Shown here one piece after another: positions 54,835-64,000 of a DNA stretch of 64,000 bases. The notes beneath the pieces are model-generated. The model worked only from the letters and a program-made list of their open reading frames with translations. It was not told where the DNA came from and searched no databases. Source of the stretch: Tannerellaceae bacterium. GTDB lineage: Bacteria > Bacteroidota > Bacteroidia > Bacteroidales > Tannerellaceae. Position numbers and translations under genes: made by a program. The first letter of the stretch is position 1, and every line of letters starts with the position of its first letter. The DNA lies in NCBI GenBank assembly GCA_031257015.1, contig JAIRPK010000053.1, positions 1-64,000 on the forward strand, in the 5' to 3' direction.

Positions 54835-56292
54835 CTATCCGACGCTTCCTTCGAGGGAGATTTGCAAGAGCTTTTGCGCTTCAACGGCAAATTCCATCGG
54901 CAGTTTGTTCATTACTTCTTTTGCGTAACCGTTAATGATTAGTGCGACCGCCTCTTCGGTCGATATTCCCCGCTGATTGCAGTAGAAAAGTTGCTCTTCG
55001 TTGATTTTGCTCGTCGTCGCCTCGTGCTCTATGACTGCCGTTTCGTTTTGCACGTCTGCATAAGGGAAGGTGTGCGCACCGCAGGTTGAGCTAAGCAGCA
55101 GGCTGTCGCACTGGCTGTGGTTCCGTGCGCCTTCGGCGCGTGGCGAGACCTTGACCAGGCCCCTGTAACTGTTTTGGCTGAATCCGGCGGATATGCCTTT
55201 TGAGACAATCAGGCTCTTGGTATTTTTTCCTATGTGTACCATCTTGGTCCCAGTATCAGCCTGTTGATAATTGTTCGTCACTGCGACGGAATAGAACTCT
55301 CCAATGGAGTTGTCGCCTGCGAGTATGCAGCTTGGATATTTCCATGTAATTGCCGAGCCGGTTTCGACCTGCGTCCAGGAGATTTTGCTGCCTTGGCCTT
55401 TGCATAAGCCTCGTTTCGTTACAAAATTATATATTCCTCCGCGGCCTTCCTTGTCGCCTGGATACCAGTTTTGAACAGTTGAGTATTTCACTTCCGCGTG
55501 CTCTTTTGCGATGATTTCAACTATTGCCGCATGGAGCTGATTTTCGTCGCGCATTGGTGCGGTGCAGCCTTCGAGATAGCTAACGTAAGCCTCGTCGTCA
55601 GCTACAATCAGGGTCCGTTCAAACTGTCCGGTGTTTCTGGCGTTGATGCGAAAGTAGGTGCTCAGTTCCATCGGGCATCGAACGCCCTTTGGGATATAAA
55701 CAAAAGAGCCGTCGGAGAAGACGGCGGAGTTCAATGCAGCAAAGAAGTTGTCGCGAAATCCGACGACTGAGCCGAGATGCTCCTTTACCAGGTCTGGATG
55801 GTTCTGCACGGCCTCGCTGAAAGATGAGAATACGATGCCTTTTTCCGCGAGTACTTCCTTGAAAGTTGTCTTTACGGAAACGCTGTCCATAACGGCGTCA
55901 ACGGCCATTCCTGCCAGCATTTTCTGTTCTTGCAGCGGTATTCCGAGGCGGTTGAATGTTTTCAGCAGTTCGGGGTCGACCTCGTCCATGCTCTTCGGGC
56001 CTTCTTTTTTCCTTGGAGCGGCATAATAGATTATATCCTGATAGTCAATTGGCGGAATTTTCAGCAGCGCCCATTGCGGCATTTCCATCGAGAGCCAGTG
56101 GCGGTAAGCCTTGAGTCGGAAGTCGAGCAACCACTCAGGCTCATTTTTTTTGGAGGAGATGGTTCGAATGACGTCCTCGTTCAGTCCTTTGGCAATAGTC
56201 TCGACGTCGATGTTTGAAACAAAGCCGTATTTGTATTCGCCACTCGTTATCTTATTAATTATATCATTTGAATTATTTTCTTGCATAAGCAT
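54835..56292 (-). CDS. sufB: Fe-S cluster assembly protein SufB
   Basis: A 485-aa SufBD-family scaffold protein. Family segments: [80 protein letters not shown], and [19 protein letters not shown] near the C-terminus. It ends the nusA-infB operon, 5 bp after cvpA, and is followed by a terminator instead of sufC. Its partners sufC and sufD are at 42306-44417 on the plus strand. Confidence 0.96.
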   Translation of the reverse strand: MLMQENNSNDIINKITSGEYKYGFVSNIDVETIAKGLNEDVIRTISSKKNEPEWLLDFRLKAYRHWLSMEMPQWALLKIPPIDYQDIIYYAAPRKKEGPKSMDEVDPELLKTFNRLGIPLQEQKMLAGMAVDAVMDSVSVKTTFKEVLAEKGIVFSSFSEAVQNHPDLVKEHLGSVVGFRDNFFAALNSAVFSDGSFVYIPKGVRCPMELSTYFRINARNTGQFERTLIVADDEAYVSYLEGCTAPMRDENQLHAAIVEIIAKEHAEVKYSTVQNWYPGDKEGRGGIYNFVTKRGLCKGQGSKISWTQVETGSAITWKYPSCILAGDNSIGEFYSVAVTNNYQQADTGTKMVHIGKNTKSLIVSKGISAGFSQNSYRGLVKVSPRAEGARNHSQCDSLLLSSTCGAHTFPYADVQNETAVIEHEATTSKINEEQLFYCNQRGISTEEAVALIINGYAKEVMNKLPMEFAVEAQKLLQISLEGSVG

Positions 56293-56297
56293 CCGTT

Positions 56298-56786
56298 CTA
56301 TTCCGGCAAAGAAAATATCCCTTTTGGGAAAATGGCCGGGACAATTTGTTTTATAAAGAGAAAAAAGCGCGATTCTATTTTCGCCTCGTTAGGAATCAGC
56401 AGAGAGCGCGGGTCGACGACTTCCAGCAGATTAAACAGCAAACTTAGAAAGAGAATCATAAGCAGTAGCCCGACGAAACCTCCTCCCAGATGATTAAATA
56501 TACTCAACGGCGTAGCATCAATCAGCCTGTGCATGATTTCAGCAATCAGCACCATTCCGCCAAGAATAATCAAAAAGCCGATAACATGGCTCAATACTGA
56601 AGCGCCTAAATCCGACAATCCCCATGAAGTTATAAACATCCTCATCCAGTTAGCCATTCTGCCGCAAAAGAATATGCCGGCGAATAATGCCAGAAAAGAA
56701 ATCACCTGCTTGATGGCTCCGTCGCGAAGGCCTTTTATCAGGCCGGCTCCGACGAGGCAAAGAATAACGATGTCCAGCCAATTCAT
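56298..56786 (-). CDS. CvpA family membrane protein
   Basis: A 162-aa inner-membrane protein with four hydrophobic helices and the family start [21 protein letters not shown]. coli CvpA is needed for colicin V production and bile resistance, but its molecular role is unclear. It lies 12 bp after infB and 5 bp before sufB, the usual Bacteroidales order. Confidence 0.9.
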   Translation of the reverse strand: MNWLDIVILCLVGAGLIKGLRDGAIKQVISFLALFAGIFFCGRMANWMRMFITSWGLSDLGASVLSHVIGFLIILGGMVLIAEIMHRLIDATPLSIFNHLGGGFVGLLLMILFLSLLFNLLEVVDPRSLLIPNEAKIESRFFLFIKQIVPAIFPKGIFSLPE

Positions 56787-56798
56787 TCAAATCTGCCG

Positions 56799-59700
56799 TT
56801 ACAAGGTTTTCCTTACCTCGATTTCTTCATACGCCTCTATCATATCACCAATCTGAATATCGTTATAGCCGGATATATTCAAGCCACATTCATATCCGAA
56901 AGCTACTTCCTTCACGTCGTCCTTAAAGCGTTTAAGCGAGCCGAGTTCGCCAGTGTAAATTACTATTCCGTCTCGAATCAGTCTCACCTTATTACCACGC
57001 TTAATCTTGCCTTCTTTCACCATACAGCCAGCAACGGAGCCGACTTTTGTGATTTTAAACACTTCGCGTATCTCAACCAGGGCAACGACTTCTTCCTTAA
57101 CTTCCGGAGCAAGCATACCTTCCATTGCGCTCTTAACCTCCTCAATTGCATTGTATATAACAGAATACAGGCGTATTTCCACACCCTCCTTGTCAGCCTG
57201 GCGGCGTGCTGCCTGCGAAGGTCTAACCTGGAAGCCGATAATAATAGCGTCAGAAGCGGCAGCAAGCACAACATCCGATTCGGAAATCTGCCCCACAGCC
57301 TTATGAATAACATTCACCTGAATCAATTCTGTCGAAAGCCGTATGAGAGAATCCGACAAAGCCTCAACAGAGCCGTCAACATCTCCTTTCACAATAACAT
57401 TCAGCTCTTGGAAGCTGCCCAAGCGCAAGCGTTTACCGATTTCAGGCAAAGTCAGACGTTTCTGCGTGCGCAATCCCAGTTCCCGTTGCAGTTGCTCGCG
57501 ACGAGCAGCGATTTCACGCGCCTCCTGATCTGTTTCCAGGACATTAAAAGTATCCCCAGCCTGCGGTGCCCCGCTTAGTCCCAATATAAGAACAGGTTCA
57601 GAAGGGCCTGCATAATCCTTTTTCTGGTTGCGCTCGTTGAACATAGCCTTAACCCTGCCATAATGCGTTCCGGCAAGTATGACATCACCAGGCTTTAACG
57701 TTCCGTTCTCAACCAGTACAGTAGAAACATATCCACGTCCCTTATCAAGGGATGATTCAATGATTGAACCGGTAGCCCTTAGTTTAGGATTCGCCTTCAA
57801 CTCCAGCAGATCAGCTTCGAGCAGGACTTTCTCCAAAAGCTCCTCAACCCCGTCACCCTTCTTTGCTGAAATCTCCTGGCTCTGATATTTACCTCCCCAG
57901 TCTTCAACCAGATAATTCATATTGGCCAGCTCCTCCTTTATTTTTTCAGGATTAGCATGAGGCTTGTCTATTTTATTAATTGCAAATACGATAGGCACAT
58001 TTGCAGCAGAAGCATGATTAATAGCCTCCACCGTTTGCGGCATTACATTATCATCAGCCGCCACCACAATTATGGCAATATCGGTAATTTTCGCTCCTCT
58101 GGCACGCATGGCAGTAAAAGCTTCATGCCCCGGAGTATCCAGAAACGTAATACGCCTTCCTGTTCGCGGCAGTTTCACATTATAAGCTCCAATATGCTGC
58201 GTAATACCTCCTGCCTCACCCGCAATCACGTTCGTATCACGAATATTATCCAGCAATGAGGTTTTGCCATGATCTACATGACCCATTACAGTAACAATAG
58301 GCGGGCGCATTTCCCGATCCGCCTCATTATCCTGCTCATTAGTCTTAATAGCCTCAGCCACTTCTGCGCTCACATATTCGGTAGAGAAGCCGAACTCCTC
58401 TGCCACAATATTAATAGTTTCCGCATTCAGACGCTGGTTTATAGACACCATAATATCTATATTCATACACGTCGCAATAACCTGTGTAACCGGAATGTCC
58501 ATCATATTAGCCAAATCATTGGCAGTAACAAATTCCGTAAGCTTCAAAACCTTCCGGTCCTGTTCTTCCTGGGCCATAAGTTCATGTTCGCGCTGTAATG
58601 CGGCATCCCTCTTATCTTTTCTATACTTAGCCCCCTTTGCTCCTTTATTCCCTTTATTCGTAAGGCGAGCCAAAGTTTCCTTTACCTGCTTTTGCACCTC
58701 TTCTTCGCTAACCTCCACTTTAACAATTCTGCGAAGACGATTCCTTTTATTATCATCACGCGGCAGTCGGCGGTCGTTCGTTCCCGGCGTAGTATTAATA
58801 TCAACCTTCTCCCCCTTCTTTATCCTTCCGCGCTTTTTCTTTATATCCTTAGGCTTTTCAGGCTCTTTCGGTTTATCTTTAGCTTTTTCAGAATCGCCAG
58901 CAGCAGTCGTTTTAGAAAGTAGAAGCGTACTCCTAAAGGAAGGAATAACCTTGTGCGGCTCCCGATTTTCTTTGGGAATAACCGATGGACGTTGAACAAC
59001 AGAGGGAGTAGAAACCGGCGATGTAACGACCTGCCGCAGCGGTTGTTGCGGAGCAACTGTCGGCTTAGCAGTCAATTGTTGTGCAGGTGGCTTAACAGCC
59101 GGCCTCTCACGTCTTTGCCTATCCCTGCGCTCTTTTCGCCTCTCCTCCTTAGATTTTCTAAGAGGACGAGTTAACGGATTAATAACATCGAGATCAATCT
59201 TCCCCTTAACAACAGGTTCAATTCGTGGCGAATCAATTCTAAAAACCCCATCATTATCCTCTTTAGACACAGGCAGAACCTCTTCTTTTTTCACAACATG
59301 CTCATCCTTCATTACCTGCTCAGCCAAGCTTACGACGATATTCGGAGCAGATGGTTCCATTTTCGGAACGACAAGCTCAACTTTCGGAACAGATACTTCC
59401 CCTTTTGGAGCAACAGGCTCTATCTTATCAGCCGATTCTTGGGAAAAAGGTAACATCGGCTCTTTCTTTTCTGATTTCCGAGGACCTACACGCTTCGATT
59501 CAGCCGGACGTCCACCCTCCCTTTTAGGCTTATCTAAGTTTTTTGCAGTAGAAAGATCTATTTTTCCCTTAGTTATAAGTTTCAGTTTCAGCTCTTCTGG
59601 TATTTCGGTCTTAATTTCTTCAACCTTAGGCTTCCTATCCTTCCGCTTTTTTATTTCACTTTCCTTTTTTACCGGACATGGCATTAATTCCTGTTCCACC

Positions 59701-59903
59701 GTCCCAAGTTTGGACAGAAGAGTGTCCTTTTCCTGTTGCGACAAAGCTTTTCCGAACTCCTTAATCAACAGTAGAAACTGTTCGTTCGAAATTCTTACAT
59801 TTGGATTATTCTCAACAGCATGACCGTGCTTTTGAAGATATTCCACTACCGTAGAGATTCCCAATCTCAAATCCTTGGATACTTGTATTAATTTTACAGG
59901 CAT
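56799..59903 (-). CDS. infB: Translation initiation factor IF-2
   Basis: A 1034-aa GTPase that places initiator tRNA on the ribosome. The N-terminal IF2_N helix ([19 protein letters not shown]) precedes a long charged, proline- and lysine-rich linker (about residues 90-420). The G domain has [20 protein letters not shown] and NKIDK; domains II-IV follow, ending with [20 protein letters not shown]. The long linker is typical of Bacteroidetes. 27 bp after nusA. Confidence 0.97.
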   Translation of the reverse strand: MPVKLIQVSKDLRLGISTVVEYLQKHGHAVENNPNVRISNEQFLLLIKEFGKALSQQEKDTLLSKLGTVEQELMPCPVKKESEIKKRKDRKPKVEEIKTEIPEELKLKLITKGKIDLSTAKNLDKPKREGGRPAESKRVGPRKSEKKEPMLPFSQESADKIEPVAPKGEVSVPKVELVVPKMEPSAPNIVVSLAEQVMKDEHVVKKEEVLPVSKEDNDGVFRIDSPRIEPVVKGKIDLDVINPLTRPLRKSKEERRKERRDRQRRERPAVKPPAQQLTAKPTVAPQQPLRQVVTSPVSTPSVVQRPSVIPKENREPHKVIPSFRSTLLLSKTTAAGDSEKAKDKPKEPEKPKDIKKKRGRIKKGEKVDINTTPGTNDRRLPRDDNKRNRLRRIVKVEVSEEEVQKQVKETLARLTNKGNKGAKGAKYRKDKRDAALQREHELMAQEEQDRKVLKLTEFVTANDLANMMDIPVTQVIATCMNIDIMVSINQRLNAETINIVAEEFGFSTEYVSAEVAEAIKTNEQDNEADREMRPPIVTVMGHVDHGKTSLLDNIRDTNVIAGEAGGITQHIGAYNVKLPRTGRRITFLDTPGHEAFTAMRARGAKITDIAIIVVAADDNVMPQTVEAINHASAANVPIVFAINKIDKPHANPEKIKEELANMNYLVEDWGGKYQSQEISAKKGDGVEELLEKVLLEADLLELKANPKLRATGSIIESSLDKGRGYVSTVLVENGTLKPGDVILAGTHYGRVKAMFNERNQKKDYAGPSEPVLILGLSGAPQAGDTFNVLETDQEAREIAARREQLQRELGLRTQKRLTLPEIGKRLRLGSFQELNVIVKGDVDGSVEALSDSLIRLSTELIQVNVIHKAVGQISESDVVLAAASDAIIIGFQVRPSQAARRQADKEGVEIRLYSVIYNAIEEVKSAMEGMLAPEVKEEVVALVEIREVFKITKVGSVAGCMVKEGKIKRGNKVRLIRDGIVIYTGELGSLKRFKDDVKEVAFGYECGLNISGYNDIQIGDMIEAYEEIEVRKTL

Positions 59904-59930
59904 ATCTTAATTTGTTATTATACATAATTC

Positions 59931-61193
59931 CTAATTCTCTTCATCTTCAAATTCGGCAGCCAGGATTTTATATACCTCTTCAACGGTCTGTTCTTCCAAG
60001 TCTGCACGTTCGCTAATTTCCTCCTTACTTAATGCAAGCACATTCTTGGCAGTATAACAACCGATATTTTTCAGCGCATTAATAATCCAGACGTCAATTT
60101 CATCCGAGAAGTCATCCAGATAAATATCCTCCTCGTCCGCCCCTTCGATATCCCGGAATACATCAATCGTATATTCCGTCAACATACAAGCCAGTTTTAT
60201 ATTCAAGCCCCCTTTACCTATAGCCAGAGAGACCTCTTCAGGCCGCAGATAAACCTCGGCCTTCCTCTCTTGCTCATCTACACGGATAGATGATATTTTT
60301 GCCGGACTTATAGCTCTCTGTATATACAAAGAAACATTTGTAGTATAATTAATGACATCAATATTTTCATTCCTCAGCTCCCGTACAATCCCATGTATCC
60401 GCGAACCTTTCATACCGACACATGCGCCCACAGGATCAATACGATCGTCATACGATTCAACCGAAATTTTCGCCCTCTCCCCCGGAATCCGTGCAATTCC
60501 CTTGATAACAATTAAACCGTCATGAATTTCAGGCACCTCCAATTCAAACAATCGTTGAAGAAAAACCTTGTCGATGCGCGAAAGAATAATTTTCGGATTA
60601 TTATTCAAATTATCGACACGTTGGACAACAGCCTTCACTGTCTCTCCCTTCCTGTAAAAATCCGATGGAATTTGCTCCGACTTTGGCAACAACAATTCAT
60701 TGCCATCATCGTCCAGCAGCAGAATTTCCTTCTTCCAAACCTGATAAACATCCGCCGAAATTATTTGCCCTATTTTGCTCTTATATCTAGCATAAAGATT
60801 ATCTTTTTGAAGCTCCAGGATTTTAGAAGCCAGCGTTTGCCTAAGATTCAAAATCGCCCTTCTCCCGAAATCTGCAAAATGCACTTCATCAGTCACTTCT
60901 TCTCCTATTTCACTATTAGGATCAATCGCCTTAGCCTGTGAAATAGGAATTTGCAGATTCGGATTTTCCAGTTCACTATCAGCAACAGCGATACGATTCC
61001 GCCAAATTTCAAAATCCCCCTTTTCTGGATTAATAATCACATCATAATTCTCATCCGTTCCAAACATTTTTGCAATCACATTCCGGAACGATTCTTCCAA
61101 GACACTAATCATCGTGTCCTTATCAATATTCTTCAATTCCTTAAACTCGGAAAGAGTATCGATCATACTAATTACTTCCTCTTTTCTAGCCAT
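59931..61193 (-). CDS. nusA: Transcription elongation factor NusA
   Basis: A 420-aa factor controlling pausing, termination and antitermination. It has the N-terminal RNAP-binding domain, an S1 domain (IGQIISADVYQVWKKEILLL), KH domains (DPVGACVGMKGSRIHGIVRE; EVSLAIGKGGLNIKLA) and a short helix-hairpin-helix C-terminus (LKNIGCYTAKNVLALSKEEI). The acidic repeats of E. coli NusA are absent, usual in this phylum. It lies 11 bp after rimP. Confidence 0.96.
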   Translation of the reverse strand: MARKEEVISMIDTLSEFKELKNIDKDTMISVLEESFRNVIAKMFGTDENYDVIINPEKGDFEIWRNRIAVADSELENPNLQIPISQAKAIDPNSEIGEEVTDEVHFADFGRRAILNLRQTLASKILELQKDNLYARYKSKIGQIISADVYQVWKKEILLLDDDGNELLLPKSEQIPSDFYRKGETVKAVVQRVDNLNNNPKIILSRIDKVFLQRLFELEVPEIHDGLIVIKGIARIPGERAKISVESYDDRIDPVGACVGMKGSRIHGIVRELRNENIDVINYTTNVSLYIQRAISPAKISSIRVDEQERKAEVYLRPEEVSLAIGKGGLNIKLACMLTEYTIDVFRDIEGADEEDIYLDDFSDEIDVWIINALKNIGCYTAKNVLALSKEEISERADLEEQTVEEVYKILAAEFEDEEN

Positions 61194-61204
61194 CTCTTTT
61201 TTTA

Positions 61205-61669
61205 CTATACTCTAATAATACGTTTCACATATTTAATTTCATCGTATTGGTAGGATTCCTCTTCGGCAATAGTCTTCTTCCTTTTTGCCCCCTCAGGTCT
61301 GATTTGTTTTTCCACCTCAATTATAAAACTCCGCTCATCAGCTGATTTAAGTATTCCCTTTCTTTTCATACTATTTTTAGTCAGGCACTCCACCTCGTTA
61401 CCCAAATTTTTCAGATAATGCCTTTGCAATGTAAATGGTGCAGATATACCGGTTGATCCCACCTCGATTTCAAAATCCTCCTTGTCTCGGTCGAGTTGCA
61501 GTTCAATATACCGGCTCAGTTCGGCACATTCGTCGATCTTCACCCCATCGTCATTATCAATTTCGACAACGATAGTATTACCTGGCAAAACCTTCACATC
61601 GACCAAATATGAATCCGAGGCAACAAGCCATTCACCAACAATATGATTCACAATCTCTTTATCTATCAT
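61205..61669 (-). CDS. rimP: Ribosome maturation factor RimP
   Basis: A 154-aa protein needed for 30S assembly. Family features: IVVEIDNDDGVKIDECAELS, DFEIEVGSTGISAPF, and a C-terminal Sm-like barrel. It is the first gene of the rimP-nusA-infB-cvpA-sufB operon and has a consensus promoter with a hairpin in the leader. Confidence 0.93.
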   Translation of the reverse strand: MIDKEIVNHIVGEWLVASDSYLVDVKVLPGNTIVVEIDNDDGVKIDECAELSRYIELQLDRDKEDFEIEVGSTGISAPFTLQRHYLKNLGNEVECLTKNSMKRKGILKSADERSFIIEVEKQIRPEGAKRKKTIAEEESYQYDEIKYVKRIIRV

Positions 61670-61688
61670 AACACTTCAAATTTATTAG

Positions 61689-61715
61689 AAAAAAGAAGGG
61701 GACGTTAGCCCCCTC
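61689..61715 (-). terminator. Terminator-like hairpin in the rimP leader (possible attenuator)
   Basis: On the minus strand a GC-rich stem of about 6 bp (AGGGG with CCCCTT, G-U included) and an 8-nt loop is followed by TTCTTTTTT. It lies downstream of the promoter at 61741-61771 and upstream of rimP, so it is in the predicted mRNA leader. It could also end transcripts from dus. Confidence 0.6.
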
Positions 61716-61740
61716 TCCATCCGTATTCTACAATCAACCA

Positions 61741-61771
61741 CAAAGATAAAAATTATCAGCCACTAAACAAA
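61741..61771 (-). promoter_or_regulatory. Promoter of the rimP-nusA-infB operon
   Basis: On the minus strand TTTG (complement of 61768-61771) and TATCTTTG (complement of 61741-61748) are separated by exactly 19 bp, a perfect Bacteroidetes promoter. The predicted leader is about 65 nt. The remaining 61772-62044 gap holds no gene; a patch near 61885 contains CCGCGTGG/CACGGGG arms. Confidence 0.82.
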
Positions 61772-62044
61772 ATACCGGCTGCATTTGGAAACACAACGCA
61801 TCATCCGAATCAAGAATTAAAAATAAAGATCCAAGAATCAATTTGACAGAAAAATCAGACAACTTATAATGTAATTACCACAGGCCGCGTGGATTAATCA
61901 CGGGGAAAACCTCGCAACACACAAGGTCATCTCCATAAGCTATATGTATCATTATATAAAAGTAAAAACAAATTCTCAAAATCTTTCTGAATTTATTTGG
62001 CCATTTCCATCGATATATAAGAGAATATATGAACGATCAAATTA

Positions 62045-63058
62045 TCACGAATTTTCCGTTGAGTCAAGTCGTGAGCCCATAAAATATCCAGAAGCAATTC
62101 CATCCATAATTTCAAATAATTCCTGAAGAGTGATGGCACGAAGCATTTCAACGCGGGTTTTCTTGAAATTCGGTATATTTTTAAACAAGGGAGTCGCAGC
62201 TAAATGACGGCGGATATGCAAGATTCCTCTCCTTTCATCGAGTTTCTCGATGCTTTGAATGATTTGCTCTTTAAGTATTTGCATGTAATAAGAAAAAGTT
62301 TGGAGAGGAAGTCGAGAAGCTGTTTCAAGATAATGCTTCATCTCACAGAAAATCCAAGGCTGACCAATACTTCCTCGTCCTACCATTACAGCATCGACAC
62401 CATAAAGATCGAATTTCTCCTTACATCCTTCAGGAGTAGTTATATCGCCGTTTCCAATTACAGGAATCCTCATACGCGAATTTTCTTTCACCTGCCGTAT
62501 AAGCGTCCAGTCTGCTTTACCAGCATACATCTGGCTGCGCGTCCTTCCATGAATGCAAATTGCCGAAATACCACAATCTTGAAGTTTTTCAGCGAGTTCA
62601 ACAATGATCAGGCTGTCCATATCCCATCCAAGCCGCGTTTTCACCGTTACAGGAATCTTCACGGCATTTACTACTTCCTTAGTTATTTCAAGCATAAGCG
62701 GGATATTACGCAGCATTCCTGCGCCAGCCCCCTTCCCTGCTATTTTTTTTACAGGGCAGCCGAAATTAATATCAATAATATCCGGATTAGCTGCCTCGCA
62801 TATTTGCGCAGCATCTCGCATTACCGCCGGGTCTTTGCCATATATTTGGATAGCAACAGGGCGTTCATTCTCAGATATTTCGAGCTTTAGCTTAGTTTTA
62901 TTTATAGATCTGATTAAGGCATCACTCGACACAAATTCCGTATAAACCATGTCGGCGCCAAAGTTTTTGCAAATATGACGAAACGAAGCATCCGTCACAT
63001 CTTCCATTGGTGCAAGAAATAAAGGTTGATTACTAAAATTTATGGAGCCAATTTTCAT
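62045..63058 (-). CDS. dusB: tRNA-dihydrouridine synthase
   Basis: A 337-aa FMN enzyme reducing uridines in the tRNA D-loop. Motifs: LAPMEDVTDASFR, IDINFGCPVKKI with the catalytic Cys, GKGAGAGML, CIHGRTRSQMYAGKADW, PVIGNGDI and DAVMVGRGSIGQPWIF. The protein fits the DusB group of bacteria. It starts 12 bp after rel and is probably co-transcribed with it. Confidence 0.93.
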   Translation of the reverse strand: MKIGSINFSNQPLFLAPMEDVTDASFRHICKNFGADMVYTEFVSSDALIRSINKTKLKLEISENERPVAIQIYGKDPAVMRDAAQICEAANPDIIDINFGCPVKKIAGKGAGAGMLRNIPLMLEITKEVVNAVKIPVTVKTRLGWDMDSLIIVELAEKLQDCGISAICIHGRTRSQMYAGKADWTLIRQVKENSRMRIPVIGNGDITTPEGCKEKFDLYGVDAVMVGRGSIGQPWIFCEMKHYLETASRLPLQTFSYYMQILKEQIIQSIEKLDERRGILHIRRHLAATPLFKNIPNFKKTRVEMLRAITLQELFEIMDGIASGYFMGSRLDSTENS

Positions 63059-63070
63059 TATTTAAGCGCC

Positions 63071-64000
63071 TTAATCTTCCACGCGCCTTACAGATAATAC
63101 ACCTTCAATTTTTGATAAAGCATCAAATATTTTCTTTGACTCATCAATATCATGCATATCCAATTGAGTGGTACATATAAATATCCCATCAGTAACTTCA
63201 ATATTTAGGCGAAAAATATTAACCTTAAAATCGGCAGAAATTGTTTTGAGCATTTCAGCAAGGAGACCTAATTTATCGCTGCCCTTAATTTCTATTGTTC
63301 TAGTCAAAATATCAGCTTGCAGGTTTTCTTTCAGACTCCCTTTTGTTCGTATTTTGAAAGTCTTTCGTATAAAGTTTTCCCAAGTTTTATATTCCCTACC
63401 ATTTATTATTTTTTTGAGCGCTTTTCCATCCAGGCTGATATGCCCTTCTTCTACCGAGCGATAAAAATCTTCGCGGTTAATGAAAGAAAAATAGAGGGCA
63501 AGCTTGTCTATTTGCGGACAGTCAGTTTTTAATCCGGCTTTTTCAAGAGCATCAAATACCTTTAATTGCCCTTTATAAATAGCTTTTTTATTAATACGCG
63601 TCAATGCTTGGTTAATGTATTTCTTGGCTTTGGCCGTTGAAATATATTGTAACCATTCCTGTTTCGGTTGTTGAGAATTTGAAGTAATAATTTCTACCCG
63701 ATCATAACTGTTTAATTTATAACTTAACGGCACCAAAATACCATTTACTTTAGCAGCAATTGTACTATTCCCAATATTTGTATGCAACTCATATGCAAAA
63801 TCAAGAGCTGTAGCACCAGAAGGGAGATATTTTCGCTCTCCTTTAGGTGTAAAGATCGCAATTTTATCATTTTCACCTTTTAGTATTGATTTTACATCAG
63901 AAAGCGTCTCTAAAATATCCTTAGGACTTTTCAGTATTTCGAGGACACTTCGGAGAAACGAGTCTAGTTCAGGATTTTCATTAGTTATATCCCCTTTGTA
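63071..64000 (-). CDS. rel: RelA/SpoT family (p)ppGpp synthetase/hydrolase, C-terminal part
   Basis: The gene is cut by the right edge; 309 C-terminal residues are visible and the frame is open to 64000. They begin in the helical segment after the synthetase domain (LRSVLEILKSPKDILETLSD), then the TGS domain (KIAIFTPKGERKYLPSGATA, LDFAYELHTNIGN), a helical linker, and a C-terminal ACT domain (KGSDKLGLLAEMLKTISADF). The catalytic hydrolase and synthetase domains lie outside, so activity cannot be judged. dusB follows. Confidence 0.92.
   Translation of the reverse strand, partial: YKGDITNENPELDSFLRSVLEILKSPKDILETLSDVKSILKGENDKIAIFTPKGERKYLPSGATALDFAYELHTNIGNSTIAAKVNGILVPLSYKLNSYDRVEIITSNSQQPKQEWLQYISTAKAKKYINQALTRINKKAIYKGQLKVFDALEKAGLKTDCPQIDKLALYFSFINREDFYRSVEEGHISLDGKALKKIINGREYKTWENFIRKTFKIRTKGSLKENLQADILTRTIEIKGSDKLGLLAEMLKTISADFKVNIFRLNIEVTDGIFICTTQLDMHDIDESKKIFDALSKIEGVLSVRRVED

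Overview
This window is a chromosomal segment of a Bacteroidales (Bacteroidetes) bacterium; genus cannot be fixed from sequence alone. The evidence is gene content (a NigD-like lipoprotein, a DUF4469 DNA-binding protein, an acyl-ACP thioesterase inside the ilv operon, a short NusA, a rimP-nusA-infB-cvpA-sufB block, single-chain GlyRS) and promoters of the Bacteroidetes type (TTTG, 19 bp, TAnnTTTG), seen in perfect or near-perfect form ahead of both tRNA genes and rimP. Most genes are housekeeping and intact. No phage, transposase, CRISPR array or classical defence island is visible.

Layout: 0.5-1.9 kb M23 peptidase and MerR regulator, divergent from alaS-aroB and tRNA-Pro (2.0-5.8 kb); 6-11 kb minus-strand CapA-NlpC/P60 fusion and ribF-deacetylase-flippase operon; 11-17 kb plus-strand panB, carbamoylputrescine amidase, DEAD-box helicase, AlbA/Schlafen-type ATP-binding protein and DUF4469 protein; 17.9-24.6 kb secreted Gfo/Idh/MocA oxidoreductase, an unassigned structured RNA candidate, an apparently inactive trypsin-like/TPR protein, and pfkA joined to a FecCD-type ABC transporter; 25.6-33.6 kb two ECF sigma factor units, a NigD-like lipoprotein, rpsA and a small membrane protein; 33.9-41.5 kb topA-ilvD and ilvB-ilvN-thioesterase; 42.3-50.7 kb sufC-sufD-M16 peptidase, TIM-barrel protein, thioredoxin lipoprotein-yifB, cysK; 51.8-54.1 kb glyS-FKBP and tRNA-Arg; 54.8-61.7 kb the minus-strand rimP-nusA-infB-cvpA-sufB operon; 62-64 kb dus and a rel gene cut by the window edge.

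The most unusual property lies between the genes. At least nine intergenic tandem arrays occur in 64 kb. Each has its own unit sequence, but all share a geometry: a short palindrome recurring every 21, 22 or 23 bp (one array uses 42 bp, that is two different palindromes 21 bp apart). This is about two turns of B-DNA, so the palindromes would fall on the same helix face. Phase is exact over 7-20 copies even where sequence has decayed. Two arrays show higher-order duplication (69 bp and about 85 bp), and two arrays 8 kb apart share one unit family. Periods of 22 and 23 are incompatible with coding, so the open frames over the 21-bp arrays are by-products. This looks like an uncatalogued class of phased palindrome arrays, perhaps sites for a dimeric nucleoid or regulatory protein, or a locally expanding repeat.

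Other points: the suf cluster is split (sufB ends the nusA-infB operon on the minus strand; sufCD lies 10 kb away on the plus strand); ilvC is missing from the ilv operon; a terminator-like hairpin sits between the rimP promoter and rimP.
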